A DNA stretch of 64,000 nt from Dactylosporangium aurantiacum (GTDB lineage: Bacteria > Actinomycetota > Actinomycetes > Mycobacteriales > Micromonosporaceae): assembly GCF_000716715.1 (NCBI RefSeq), contig NZ_JNYJ01000002.1:248001-312000 (forward strand), written 5' to 3'. Under the pieces are notes generated by a model, which saw only the letters and a program-made list of their open reading frames with translations, had not been told where the DNA came from and made no database searches. The number at the start of each line of letters is the position of its first letter. Position 1 is the first letter of the stretch. This document shows positions 25,361-34,583 of this stretch, in pieces. A program made the translations under genes and the position numbers.

Positions 25361-27208
25361 GTGAACAGCTTGAGTAGCGGCCAACCGATGGCGGTTCCGA
25401 CACGGACCAGCCGGGAGGTCTGGGACGGCCTGCGCGAAGCCTATGGTCTTGATCCGACCGGCTACGACGTCGATCTCGCCGATCTCATCAGAGACGAGCT
25501 GGGGCTGGGAGCTGGGGACATTGACGTACTTCTCGGTCGATACCAAGTCTCGATCGAAGCGTTGCTGGACGTCGTCCTGCGCAGTGTCCTGCCATTTGCG
25601 GGCATGCTGACCGACCTTCTGCGCATGTTCGAGCAGGCTGCGGCGACACGCGCGGACCGTGCGAACCTGCTTGTCTCGTACGACTTCGGCGGTGCCGACG
25701 GCGAGTGGACGTTCTTACTCGACACGTTCCGGACGTGGGTCGAGACCGTCGGCTCGGTCGTTTCGCTCGCTCGTGTGCCTCAATGGACCCCGGACCAGCT
25801 CGCGCTCCTACATGGCGCTGTCAGGGCGTACACCGCTGGCGAACACCCGCTCTCGGCGACGGTGGCCGTCTGGAGCGAGGAGTACGACCAAGGCCGCTGG
25901 CCCTATGTGCTTCCGGTGCTGCCGCAGACCGGCGACAACGACTTGGACCGGCAGGTGCGGTCCGCACGGTCGATGGTGGCCGCTTTCATCGAGCTGTGCC
26001 GTAGCCAGGGGGTGAACCGCGCGGCCCTGCAGCAGGTCGAACCGGACAGCATGCTCGCCCGCTATGATCACGATCGATGGCCAGAGGAAGTGCTGCGTGG
26101 GCTGGATCGGCTGGTGGCGGCCCACAGCGTTGGCTCGGGCCTCGACGCAGCCCTGCTGACTGCACGGCTCGCCAACGCGACACGACCGGCTGGCGCCGCC
26201 GACGTCGAGCGGCTGATGCCGTCGATCGAAGAGGTGCTGAGCCTTCCAGCGTGGAAGAAACGCCACGAGCTCTATGCAGCGTGGATGCTGACGCTGATCG
26301 TCGATGCGGCAGGGCCGAAACTGGCGGCACTGCACCCGACCCCCGACGGCAAGCTGAGTTTCTCCTTCGCGGGGAGCCACGTAGCGACCATCACGACCCA
26401 CCGGTACGGTCCGGTGTTTGTGATGGCTGAACTGAGATCGCCGTTAGCGAGACCGGTCGGTCGCGGTCGTAAGGCCGGCATCCAGCCCGACTACGTACTG
26501 GTGACGCCACCGGTCACTGCGGCATCCAGCGCGATCGCGGTGATCGAATGCAAGCAGTATCGGCGGGCCAGCCCAACGAACTTCGGCTCGGCCCTGCGCG
26601 ACTACGCTGCCGGTCATCCCAACGCACGCGTGCTGCTGGCCAACTATGGGCCAGGGCAAGCCGCGATCCTGGACCGGGTACCGCTGCCAGACCGGAGCCG
26701 CTGCGTGCTCCTACCACATCTGCGACCGGACAACGCGCAGGAGCGGCAACGGTTGCGGACTGAGTTGAGGCAAGTGCTCGACTTGGACCCTGTTCAGGTG
26801 TCCATATCCGCCGATGGCAGCGCCTGGGCAACGGTGCAGTTGAGCTGGACACCAGATCCGATGGATCTCGACTTGCACGTCAGCGGCTGTATGGAGGATT
26901 CCGATTTGCCGTGGAAGATTGACTTTGAAAATCGTGGCTCCGCAGAGTCGCACCCTTTCGCCTGGCTTGACCGTGACGTGATCGACGGGTCGGAACCCGA
27001 GACTGTCACCGTGACCAGGCCGGCAGAGTTCACCATCGTTGTCAAGCAGTTCAGCGACCGCGGGACGCTGGGCGGCAGCGCCGCTCGTGTGTCGATCACC
27101 ACGCCGATCGTCGACGTCGTCCTCAGCTATCCGCCGAGCCGCGACCCTTATGCCCGCGAATGGCTTGTCGGCGAGGTCCTATCAGACGGTTCGTTGGTTG
27201 TTGGCTGA
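25361..27208 (+). CDS. Putative PD-(D/E)xK nuclease-like protein with DUF2135-like C-terminal domain
   Basis: 615-aa protein of the island. Residues 1 to about 350 are mainly helical and unrecognised. A restriction-endonuclease-like core follows: D377 in QPDYVL and E396-C-K398 in IECKQY, with AGHPNARVLLANYGPG after it, the D...ExK order of PD-(D/E)xK nucleases. Residues about 485-605 resemble the DUF2135/YfaP beta-sandwich (VQLSWTPDPMDLDLHV, PAEFTIVVKQF). No signal peptide or helicase domain. It stands alone on the plus strand, convergent with the two-component pair. The most likely role is a DNA-targeting effector, but catalysis is inferred from one motif pair only. Confidence 0.6.
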   Translation: MNSLSSGQPMAVPTRTSREVWDGLREAYGLDPTGYDVDLADLIRDELGLGAGDIDVLLGRYQVSIEALLDVVLRSVLPFAGMLTDLLRMFEQAAATRADRANLLVSYDFGGADGEWTFLLDTFRTWVETVGSVVSLARVPQWTPDQLALLHGAVRAYTAGEHPLSATVAVWSEEYDQGRWPYVLPVLPQTGDNDLDRQVRSARSMVAAFIELCRSQGVNRAALQQVEPDSMLARYDHDRWPEEVLRGLDRLVAAHSVGSGLDAALLTARLANATRPAGAADVERLMPSIEEVLSLPAWKKRHELYAAWMLTLIVDAAGPKLAALHPTPDGKLSFSFAGSHVATITTHRYGPVFVMAELRSPLARPVGRGRKAGIQPDYVLVTPPVTAASSAIAVIECKQYRRASPTNFGSALRDYAAGHPNARVLLANYGPGQAAILDRVPLPDRSRCVLLPHLRPDNAQERQRLRTELRQVLDLDPVQVSISADGSAWATVQLSWTPDPMDLDLHVSGCMEDSDLPWKIDFENRGSAESHPFAWLDRDVIDGSEPETVTVTRPAEFTIVVKQFSDRGTLGGSAARVSITTPIVDVVLSYPPSRDPYAREWLVGEVLSDGSLVVG

Positions 27209-27735
27209 CTTCCAACGCTGCCAGTACGGCCGGCAACCCACCGCGACCCGCTGCAGTCCAGCCGCCTTCCACTTCTGCCGAATGTGTACTCGAGTAGGCG
27301 CGGAAATACTGTTGGCGAGACTCGCTCGGCGCACGCCGGTCGCAGGTTAGCGTCGTTCCCGGACGGGGGGCGAGGGCGGATGCTGATGTTGCTGGTTTTG
27401 GGGAAAGATCCGCGCCTGACCGTGTGGGCGTTGGCGGCACGCCGCCGTTAGGCGGCGGCGGGACGTTCAGGAGCGTCTTTTCGTCAAACGATCGGCGCTG
27501 GTACGTCGGGCGGTTGGTGGATGGTTGACCAGCCGGCGAGAAAGACGCGTCGCCGCAATAGGTCTTGTCACCAGCTCTACGGCTGTGCTTTTCGGGGTCA
27601 GCTTTCAGTGAGTCGGTGCCTGCGCGATTTGCCGCGGCAAATAGCCCGGGGTCTGAGGGCGACCTTCCGCAGTAGCCCTTGGCAGGTGGTGCGGTCGGCC
27701 TATCGAGTCAACGGGCGGACGTCCTTGAGGAAGCC
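27209..27735. other. Gene-free stretch between convergent island genes
   Basis: 527 bases with no supported gene. It holds a GC hairpin (CGCCGCC/GGCGGCG around GTTA, 27440-27457) followed by a smaller GACG...CGTC hairpin and TTTT near 27,461-27,481. These probably terminate transcription from one or both sides. Confidence 0.4.
27440..27457. terminator. GC-rich terminator-like hairpin
   Basis: Seven-base-pair stem CGCCGCC/GGCGGCG with a four-base GTTA loop between the convergent nuclease-like gene and the response-regulator gene. Confidence 0.4.
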
Positions 27736-28935
27736 CTACGGAGCGGCCCAAAGCAGGACGGACGCCCACGTCCCCGGGCCGGTCGCACCAGCACCGTCAC
27801 CGTTGGCGGCAGAATAGCGTAGTGGCGTGTCGGGTGCCGGGCCGCTGGCCGTACGCTCGGCGCCGTCGAACAGGAGGCAGTGCGCAGTCTCGGGACCGCC
27901 TGGCATCCGAGTGGCCATCCACGGTTCCATTGGTAGCGGCGGGTGGTCCGGATGAGTCAGGACCGGCGCTCTGCTGACGAGGGGAAGATCCGTGTATAGC
28001 GTTTCCGGGATGGGATGCCCCGCGCCGCGCGCTTTCAGCGCCTCAATGGCGAAGCGCTCGCCGTCGTAGATCATCGAGAGCGGCACGGCAATCTCCGCCC
28101 GCCACGCTGACAAGGCTCGGTGCGCGAAGCGGCGCAGGAGCGTGTCTAGCCCTTCGTCGTGTTCGCCGTTACCTGCGGCACGGCCGTGCGCGATGTCGTT
28201 GCGCACGGAGACGAAGTGCTGGAGCGTCTGCTGACTCCTCCGGTCTGGGGTGAGGTACGCCCACAGGCGCTTGAAGTCGGGTCCTGCGTTTGGCAATTCG
28301 TCCAGCGCGAGGCAGACGTTGAGCCAGGTTCCCATGCTCGGGGCGCCGAGCTGCTGCGCCCGTACGCGCCTCAGGATAGTTGGCGGCGTTCCGGCCAGCC
28401 CTACAGTTGCTGCGAAGCGGAACACAGACTCCAGGACATGCAACCCTTCGAGAAACCTTTTCTCAGGGTCGGTGGTGCGCAGGTAACGGTCGAAGCGGTA
28501 CGCCATCGGCGTAGGCAGCTGCCGTGAGGCTTGGTTCAGGGCATCGGCCCGCTGGTCGCCGACGGCGACGGCACAGCGCTCGGCGAGCTCATCGCCCGCA
28601 TTGTCCTTGTCCACCCAGTCGCGCGCGCCGAGCCGTAGCGCCCGGGTAATCTGGTGGGCCGCGCCCTCACCCGAGAGAGCAACCGCAGGGATGCTCCAGC
28701 CGCCGCGCTGCAGCTTCTCAAGCAACCAGAGACCACCCCAATGGTCTGGTGGCATCTTCATGTCGACAAGGAGAAGGTCCAATGGCCGGTCGACGATAGC
28801 GGCCAGCGCAGCCTCTCCGTCAGATACGAAGCGTAGGCGGGCGCCGGCCTTCTCCAGCGGCTTGCAGATGGATCGGGCCACGTCGGGCTGATCGTCGGCG
28901 ACGAGGACGAGCGTTCCGTCGAGATCGTCGGTCAC
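27736..28935 (-). CDS. Response regulator with receiver plus HEPN-like (RNxxxH) domain
   Basis: 399-aa effector partner of the RNase III-like histidine kinase. The GTG at 28935 overlaps the kinase stop (GTGA) and has AGGAGG just before, so translation is coupled. The receiver domain spans residues 7-130: acidic pocket D14/D15, phosphoacceptor D58 in LLLVDMKMP, S88 and K110. No DNA-binding domain follows. Residues about 145-290 form a helical domain ending FVSVRNDIAHGR, in which R245-N246-xxx-H250 is the Rx4H motif of HEPN ribonucleases. The rest is Pro/Ala-rich. Inference: phosphorylation switches a HEPN RNase. A non-catalytic HEPN role is the alternative. Confidence 0.72.
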   Translation of the reverse strand: MTDDLDGTLVLVADDQPDVARSICKPLEKAGARLRFVSDGEAALAAIVDRPLDLLLVDMKMPPDHWGGLWLLEKLQRGGWSIPAVALSGEGAAHQITRALRLGARDWVDKDNAGDELAERCAVAVGDQRADALNQASRQLPTPMAYRFDRYLRTTDPEKRFLEGLHVLESVFRFAATVGLAGTPPTILRRVRAQQLGAPSMGTWLNVCLALDELPNAGPDFKRLWAYLTPDRRSQQTLQHFVSVRNDIAHGRAAGNGEHDEGLDTLLRRFAHRALSAWRAEIAVPLSMIYDGERFAIEALKARGAGHPIPETLYTDLPLVSRAPVLTHPDHPPLPMEPWMATRMPGGPETAHCLLFDGAERTASGPAPDTPLRYSAANGDGAGATGPGTWASVLLWAAP

Positions 28936-31900
28936 AGGTCCTCCTGCGTGACGGTGGGTGCGAGCGGCAGGGTGATGTGCCAAGTGGTGCCGGTGGGTGA
29001 CGGGACCGCGGTGAGCCGTCCGCCGACGCGGCGGAGCAGCGACTTAACGCCCACGAGGCCGAGTCCATTGCCGCCTGGCTTGGTGCTGCGAACACGTCGA
29101 CCAGCTTCGAGCGCTTGTGCCACCTCGGGCGGCAGTCCTGGGCCGTCGTCGTGCAGTTCTATCGTCGCCTCGTATACGTTGGCCGTCCAATCGAGCGAGA
29201 TCGAGCCGCCGTCAGGCATCGCCTCGACTGCGTTGCGCATCAGGTTGTCCAGTGCCGCCGTGAGCGTTGAGCCGTCGACCGCGATGTCGAGGACTCGGTT
29301 GGCTGGCGGGACGCGCAGCGCGATCTCGGCAGGTAGCCATCCGATGGCGGCTGTTCCGTACCGGCGTAGGTAGTTACCGAGCTCCGTCCGGCCCTCATCG
29401 TCCGGCGCCCGCTCCAGCAGCGAGGCGGCTACTCGGACGTTCAGTGCGATTACCTTGGCTGCTGCAAGGTGCCGCTCGCCGGCGAGCCGCTGCTCAAGGC
29501 GCGCGACGGGGTCCTCGGGCAGGTCTGTGATGGCTTGCCTGGTTGCTGTCAGCTGGTTCTTGAGATCGTGCAGAAGGTCTGCAATTCCGGCCCGGTAGGG
29601 CTCGGCCTTGGGACGCCTCGCGGCGAGTACTGCGGCCAGGATCGGCCCAGGGGCCGACTCCAGGGCGGCGTGGGTAACGGCTATCTCGATGCCGTCCGGC
29701 ACCGGTGTTAGCGTTGTCGTTGCGGTGACCACGGACCACAATTTGCACACCCGTTCGACCTTGGCCGGGTGGGGGCGGGGTCCGTCAACGGTTCTGACCA
29801 GGACGCGAACTGGGCTGCCGCGCGTCAGTGACACCGCCACGGTGGCGTCCCGGCCGAGCATGGTCCGCAGGGCCGCGTCCAGCACCGCTCGCTCGCGTCC
29901 GTCGACGATGGCGCCCGACATCTCCGCAGCCGTCACGCGACCGCGATACAGCAGGCGCCACTCTTCGGCAGCTTCGCTCAGGTCGCCACCCAGGTCGTCG
30001 GCGCCGAGGCAGCGGTACACGTTGCACAGCTGGATCAGCTCGTTGACGTAACTGGATTTGACGCCGGTCGGGCGCTCTATCCGCTCAATGGTGTACAGCG
30101 ACTCCGTAAGCCATTTGTCGAGAGCCTGACCCAACGAGACGTCACGTTCTAGCACGGTGCGGAAGAGTTCTTCCAGCCGCGGCTGGCTGCCGCTCATAGT
30201 TTCGTGGCTTCGGAGCGCTGTGTCCGCGTTGCGTGCCCAGCGCGTCAGCCGTTCCTGAGAGGTGGCGAGGTGGGTGCCGAACAAGCGGAATCGGCTCCAC
30301 GTCGTCGCTGCGACCGGGGTGTCGACCAGCACGGCGGCCTGGTGGGCGAGCAGGAAGTCTGCGAGCGCGCGATCGGTGGCGGGCCAGCCCTGGATCCGTT
30401 CGAGGAAGTCGGGCTCGGCGAGGGCATCAAGGACTCTCATGATCGCCCCGGAGGCGTCGTGCTTTGAGCGGACCTTGGAGTGGGCCTGCGGTCCCGTCAG
30501 AGTCGTTTGGACGCCGAGTGCATCGCTGATGAGCGTGGTTGTGGTGATGTAAACCGTGGCGTGGTGTGGACCCGAAACGTGAAACTCGCGCTCCACTCGA
30601 AGACGCAAGGCGTTGGTATGCTGCTGCAAGATCGTTGTTGGATCGGCGTCGTAAGGACTGGCTGGGGCCATCTCCGCGAGGACAGCGTCCCACTCCGCTG
30701 GCCACACTTGCACGAGGCTGGGCGGGTAGCCGGAACCGACAAAGATCGCGCCGATTGTGGCCTGGAAGGCGGTTGCGGCCATCTCCGGGGAGACGCCGAC
30801 GGCTTCCTGCCCGGTGCCGAGCAGTAGGCCGGGACGTGCGCCGGTGAGGTCGAAAAGAGCCGCGTACCCGTCATTGTCGAGGTTACGGAAGGTGTACTCG
30901 GCCGGCGGCTGGCAGACGACGTGGCGGACCGAACCCAGGGCGTGCTCGTACATCGCGGCGCAGGATCCGACAAATGCCAGCGCGCTGTTGTCCCGCTGGT
31001 CGGCAGCGTGTAGCTCTGGGCGGTGTTCGTAGGCCCACGACGAGTGGACGAACGCCTGAGACACAAGGCCCGCCGTCTCGTTCGGTAGTGCGAACAGCTT
31101 CAGCAGTCGGCGGACCTGGACAGTATGAGGGGCGACGCCGGTCAGCATCTTGGGCGCCGGGCGCGTCAAGGGGGGCTTCGGCACGGCGACCAGCGCCTCC
31201 GGCATGTGCCGCTGAAGGTAGTCAAGGGAGGCGGCCTGAAGCGCCGACTTCTTGCCCGATCCGCCACCGCTGCCACTTCGCCCGCGCAGGTCCGTGACCC
31301 GCGCACGAAACCAGGATCTGTGATCGGCTCCCTCGCGCTCGACCGTCACCGTCAGCCCGCCCGTGCCGAACTTCGCCTCCAGAAACGACTTCGGGTTGCG
31401 CGCGGCCGGACTGACATCCTGGCCATGCATAATCATGACGTCGCCCAGCAGGTCCGCGGCGATGTCGGACCGGCTAGCCAGGCAAAGCACTCCGATCAGC
31501 TGCCGGCCGAGGTCGGCCGAGACCTTCGCTGGGACCTGGCCACCGGCGAAGCTCTTCCCCAGCGCCGCCGAACGCAGCAGCCACGGCTGCGCGGCCGCCC
31601 AGCCGGGAAGGTTGCTCATGATGTTCGCGACGGCATCGCTGAGCGCACCAGCGGACGCGCTGGGCATCCGACGGTAGGACTCGACACCTGCCTGGCGATG
31701 GACGAACGTATGTCCGAGGGCCCGTAGCCCGTCCAGCAGCCCGGTCGTCATCCCGGGCAGGTCGGTGGTGTTCTCGTAGAGATAGGTCCGGTGGGTGAGT
31801 CCTACGCCGATGGCGCTGACAAGCGCTGCGCTGGGCACGGTCAGGCCTATACCGCGCAGGTGTTGCAGCGCCGGAGCGATCCGATCGCCCGGGTCCCGTT

Positions 31901-31964
31901 GGTCCGCGAGTAGGCCGAGGGCGGCATCTCGTCCGGTCACCATTGCGGTACTACCGCCCTTCAC
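28932..31964 (-). CDS. Histidine kinase with two tandem degenerate RNase III-dsRBD units
   Basis: 1,010-aa protein, apparently cytoplasmic. Unit A: RNase III-like residues about 33-180 (GLTHRTYLYEN matches the family's ALTHRS phrase; VSADLGRQLIGVLCL matches its second helix motif) plus dsRBD about 189-252 (NPKSFLEAKFG, ADHRSWFRARV, GSGKKSALQAA). Unit B: RNase III-like about 283-432 (QAFVHSSWAYEH, DNSALAFVGS, TAFQATIGAIFVGSGY) plus a weaker dsRBD about 441-515. The catalytic acids of both signatures are replaced, so cleavage is unlikely. After a helical linker comes the kinase: phosphoacceptor His in LLHDLKNQL (residue 799) and an ATPase with LDNLMRNAVEAMP, DDGPGLPP and GGNGLGLVGVKSL. It probably senses dsRNA. 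ATG 31943 is an alternative start. Confidence 0.82.
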   Translation of the reverse strand: MKGGSTAMVTGRDAALGLLADQRDPGDRIAPALQHLRGIGLTVPSAALVSAIGVGLTHRTYLYENTTDLPGMTTGLLDGLRALGHTFVHRQAGVESYRRMPSASAGALSDAVANIMSNLPGWAAAQPWLLRSAALGKSFAGGQVPAKVSADLGRQLIGVLCLASRSDIAADLLGDVMIMHGQDVSPAARNPKSFLEAKFGTGGLTVTVEREGADHRSWFRARVTDLRGRSGSGGGSGKKSALQAASLDYLQRHMPEALVAVPKPPLTRPAPKMLTGVAPHTVQVRRLLKLFALPNETAGLVSQAFVHSSWAYEHRPELHAADQRDNSALAFVGSCAAMYEHALGSVRHVVCQPPAEYTFRNLDNDGYAALFDLTGARPGLLLGTGQEAVGVSPEMAATAFQATIGAIFVGSGYPPSLVQVWPAEWDAVLAEMAPASPYDADPTTILQQHTNALRLRVEREFHVSGPHHATVYITTTTLISDALGVQTTLTGPQAHSKVRSKHDASGAIMRVLDALAEPDFLERIQGWPATDRALADFLLAHQAAVLVDTPVAATTWSRFRLFGTHLATSQERLTRWARNADTALRSHETMSGSQPRLEELFRTVLERDVSLGQALDKWLTESLYTIERIERPTGVKSSYVNELIQLCNVYRCLGADDLGGDLSEAAEEWRLLYRGRVTAAEMSGAIVDGRERAVLDAALRTMLGRDATVAVSLTRGSPVRVLVRTVDGPRPHPAKVERVCKLWSVVTATTTLTPVPDGIEIAVTHAALESAPGPILAAVLAARRPKAEPYRAGIADLLHDLKNQLTATRQAITDLPEDPVARLEQRLAGERHLAAAKVIALNVRVAASLLERAPDDEGRTELGNYLRRYGTAAIGWLPAEIALRVPPANRVLDIAVDGSTLTAALDNLMRNAVEAMPDGGSISLDWTANVYEATIELHDDGPGLPPEVAQALEAGRRVRSTKPGGNGLGLVGVKSLLRRVGGRLTAVPSPTGTTWHITLPLAPTVTQEDL

Positions 31965-32806
31965 GACAGAGCACGCTACACGGCAGCATCGCGTCGCACC
32001 GATGCCCGGGTTTCTCGAGGCGGAGTCTGCCCTCCAGGTACCGAAGCGGGTACGCGTTCGGCATGCCAGGGAGCGGCACTTCCGGTACGGAAGCGTCTAC
32101 ACCAACCACCTCGATCGGGACACTCCTCCTGGCTGCGCTTGGACCCTGGGCCTTCCCCAATATATCGAAAGATCACGCGCTACCAGCAGTTTGAAAAGGC
32201 AAGCTCCGCAGCTCGTATGCGCCTGCGGCGTCGACGGCGCCGTATGTCGCCACGAAACAGCGATCCTGCTTCCGACGTTGATGAGGCTGTCCAGCACTCA
32301 GCGGGCGATCCGTTAGTGTTCCTCGCGACCGCGGTCGGGCGCTTGCATGCGAACGAAGGGGATGGTGCGTTCGACGACCTCCCCGATGGTCGGTGCCGCA
32401 GTCGAAGTCTAATCGGATGGTGACATGGTCGATGATCGTGAGTGCAATTTCCGACATCTGTTACACCTGAACGTCAGCCCACGCCAGCCGTGCCTTTCGG
32501 GTGTCGACGTCATGCAGAGGTGCCGTGCATGACAGTGCCTTCAGTCGACGCGTCAGTCCGTCATCGACCGGCCAGTCGATCGACAGCGCTGATGGCCCAC
32601 TCGACATGCGGCCGAGAGTACCGGGAATGTCTTACAGTGACGAGCCCGTAACCGATTTGATGGCTGGTGTTCGTCGTTCGGCTCATTCGGTCCGACCTAC
32701 TGGTCTGGCCTATCCACGCCTACCGCTACGGTAACTCGACCGCGATAGATGGGTGTCGGGGGGGTCGGCTCGGCGGTTTTGAACCCTGATGTTGAACGGA
32801 GGTCCA
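31965..32806. other. Long divergent intergenic region in the island
   Basis: 842 bases between the kinase (minus) and the peptidase (plus) with no supported gene on either strand, lower GC than its flanks. It must hold promoters for both island operons, and its size leaves room for a small RNA or regulator binding sites. No clear hairpin or repeat was recognised. Confidence 0.4.
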
Positions 32807-34573
32807 GTGGATCGCAAGCGGCTTGCGCGACTGTTCTACGGCGCCGGTCAGGTCGCGTACCCTTGGGCGACGGAGTGCCCGGTCAAGTTCGACGTGTGGT
32901 TCGAGCTTGCCCGTCGCGAGCGTGGAGGCGCAGAGAAACGCGCCGACCTCATCCTCTCCGTCCACGAGGAGCACGGGGTGCGGCGAGTGCTGGATGTACT
33001 TCGCGAAAACGGCCTCTTCGCGACGGCGCAGCCAATCGCTGCGGGCAGCTTCGTCGCCGCACGGCTGACGTTAGCCGAACTTGTCCGCGTGATCCTGCCG
33101 ATGACGAGCATGGCGAGCCTGATCAGTACCAGTCAGCGCCTCCAACAGTGGCTGCCCGATCTTGTCGGCTCGTTGGCTGAGGAACGGGCCGAATTGTTCC
33201 GGGATGAGGCGAAACCGGCCCGCAGTGTGGAGTCCAGCGAGCAGTTGCGGTGGTTCCTCAAGCTGCTCCATGCGGTGGTCCAGGCGGCACGGCCGTCCAC
33301 AACTGAGGGGCAGGCGCCGGTCGATCTTGTTCCGGTGTCGTACGTGGTTGCGAGGCTGTTGCACGACGCCGTAATGCCACCCGAACGGCGGCGACTCAAG
33401 GACACAGACGACACTCTGGACCGGCGCCGTGAGTATCCGATCATCGCAGTGACGATGAACCGGCCCGCGACCGCCGCGGTCACCCGGTCGCGGGCAACGG
33501 TGAAGGCGGATGCGGCGGAGCAGCTCTTCTCCGTGGACTGCAGCGCGATCGGCTGGGCGGTCGTCGATAGCGGCATTGACTCCTATCATCCGGCGTTTCT
33601 GAACTGGACCGAACGCGAGGGTGCCTGGGAGCACGACGCATCCAGAGTCGTGCGAGCGTTCGACCTGGTCGACGCCCGCAAAGCGCTCGCTCAGAGCGCC
33701 GGCACCGGGGCGATCGACTGGTCGCGGGCGTTGCCCGAGGTCGAGATGTTCCTGCACGAAGACGGCGACTGGCCCCGGGGTCACGAGCCGCAGCGCGGAT
33801 ACAAGGTGCCGACGGATCGGCACGGAACCCATGTCGCCGGTGTGCTCGGCGGGTTCTGGCCTGACCAGGGCCTGAAAGGCGTATGCCCCAACATCCGGCT
33901 GTACGACTTCCGCGTGCTCGACCACCGCGGTGCCGGGAACGAGTTCGCCGTCATCGCGGCGTTGCAGGCCATCCGGCACATCAACGGGGAGGCCGGCAGG
34001 CTTGTCATCGCCGGGGCGAACCTCAGCCTGGCCGTGCCGCACGATGTCACCGCCGACGCGTGCGGCTGGACGCCGGTGTGCATCGAGGTCGAACGTCTCG
34101 TCCGCTCCGGCGTGGTGGTCGTCGCCGCGGCGGGAAACTCCGGGTTCGTCGGCGCCACCCAGACACTCGGCGCCGACTACCGGGGCATCAGCATCTCGGA
34201 CCCCGGCAACGCGGACTCCGTCATCACCGTCGGCTCAACACATCGCAGCAATCCCCACCGGCACGGCGTGAGCTACTTCTCCGGCCGGGGCCCGACCGCC
34301 GACGGCCGGCCGAAGCCTGACCTCCTCGCGCCCGGCGAGGACATCGACGGTCCGGTACCGCAGCACGGCATCGCCGCGATGCACGGCACCAGCCAGGCGG
34401 CCGCGCACGTCAGCGGAGCAGCAGCGATGCTGATCGCCCGGCATCGGGAGCTGCTCGGACGGCCGGAGCGGGTGAAGCAGGTCCTCTGCGCGACCGCCAC
34501 CGACCTCGGCCGGGAACGGTCGTTTCAGGGCCACGGCCTGGTCGACGTCCTGCGCGCGATGCAATCGATCTGA
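32807..34573 (+). CDS. Subtilisin-like serine peptidase (S8), first gene of the plus-strand defence operon
   Basis: 588-aa protease with the complete catalytic set: Asp in WAVVDSGID, His in DRHGTHVAG, oxyanion Asn in AAAGNSGFVG and Ser in MHGTSQAAAHVSG. An N-terminal region of about 235 residues, with a possible inhibitor-like phrase (FVAARLTLAELVRVI), precedes the catalytic domain. There is no signal peptide, so it acts inside the cell, as in caspase-like or gasdermin-type immune proteases. GTG 32807 is chosen because GGAGG lies just before; ATG 32789 would place that RBS inside the gene. The metallo-beta-lactamase gene follows after 10 bases. Confidence 0.85.
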   Translation: MDRKRLARLFYGAGQVAYPWATECPVKFDVWFELARRERGGAEKRADLILSVHEEHGVRRVLDVLRENGLFATAQPIAAGSFVAARLTLAELVRVILPMTSMASLISTSQRLQQWLPDLVGSLAEERAELFRDEAKPARSVESSEQLRWFLKLLHAVVQAARPSTTEGQAPVDLVPVSYVVARLLHDAVMPPERRRLKDTDDTLDRRREYPIIAVTMNRPATAAVTRSRATVKADAAEQLFSVDCSAIGWAVVDSGIDSYHPAFLNWTEREGAWEHDASRVVRAFDLVDARKALAQSAGTGAIDWSRALPEVEMFLHEDGDWPRGHEPQRGYKVPTDRHGTHVAGVLGGFWPDQGLKGVCPNIRLYDFRVLDHRGAGNEFAVIAALQAIRHINGEAGRLVIAGANLSLAVPHDVTADACGWTPVCIEVERLVRSGVVVVAAAGNSGFVGATQTLGADYRGISISDPGNADSVITVGSTHRSNPHRHGVSYFSGRGPTADGRPKPDLLAPGEDIDGPVPQHGIAAMHGTSQAAAHVSGAAAMLIARHRELLGRPERVKQVLCATATDLGRERSFQGHGLVDVLRAMQSI

Positions 34574-34583
34574 GCTGGCGCCG

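Noticed and set aside
31965..32806. Small genes in the large divergent gap
   Set aside because: Short frames on both strands lack RBS, codon bias and recognisable features.
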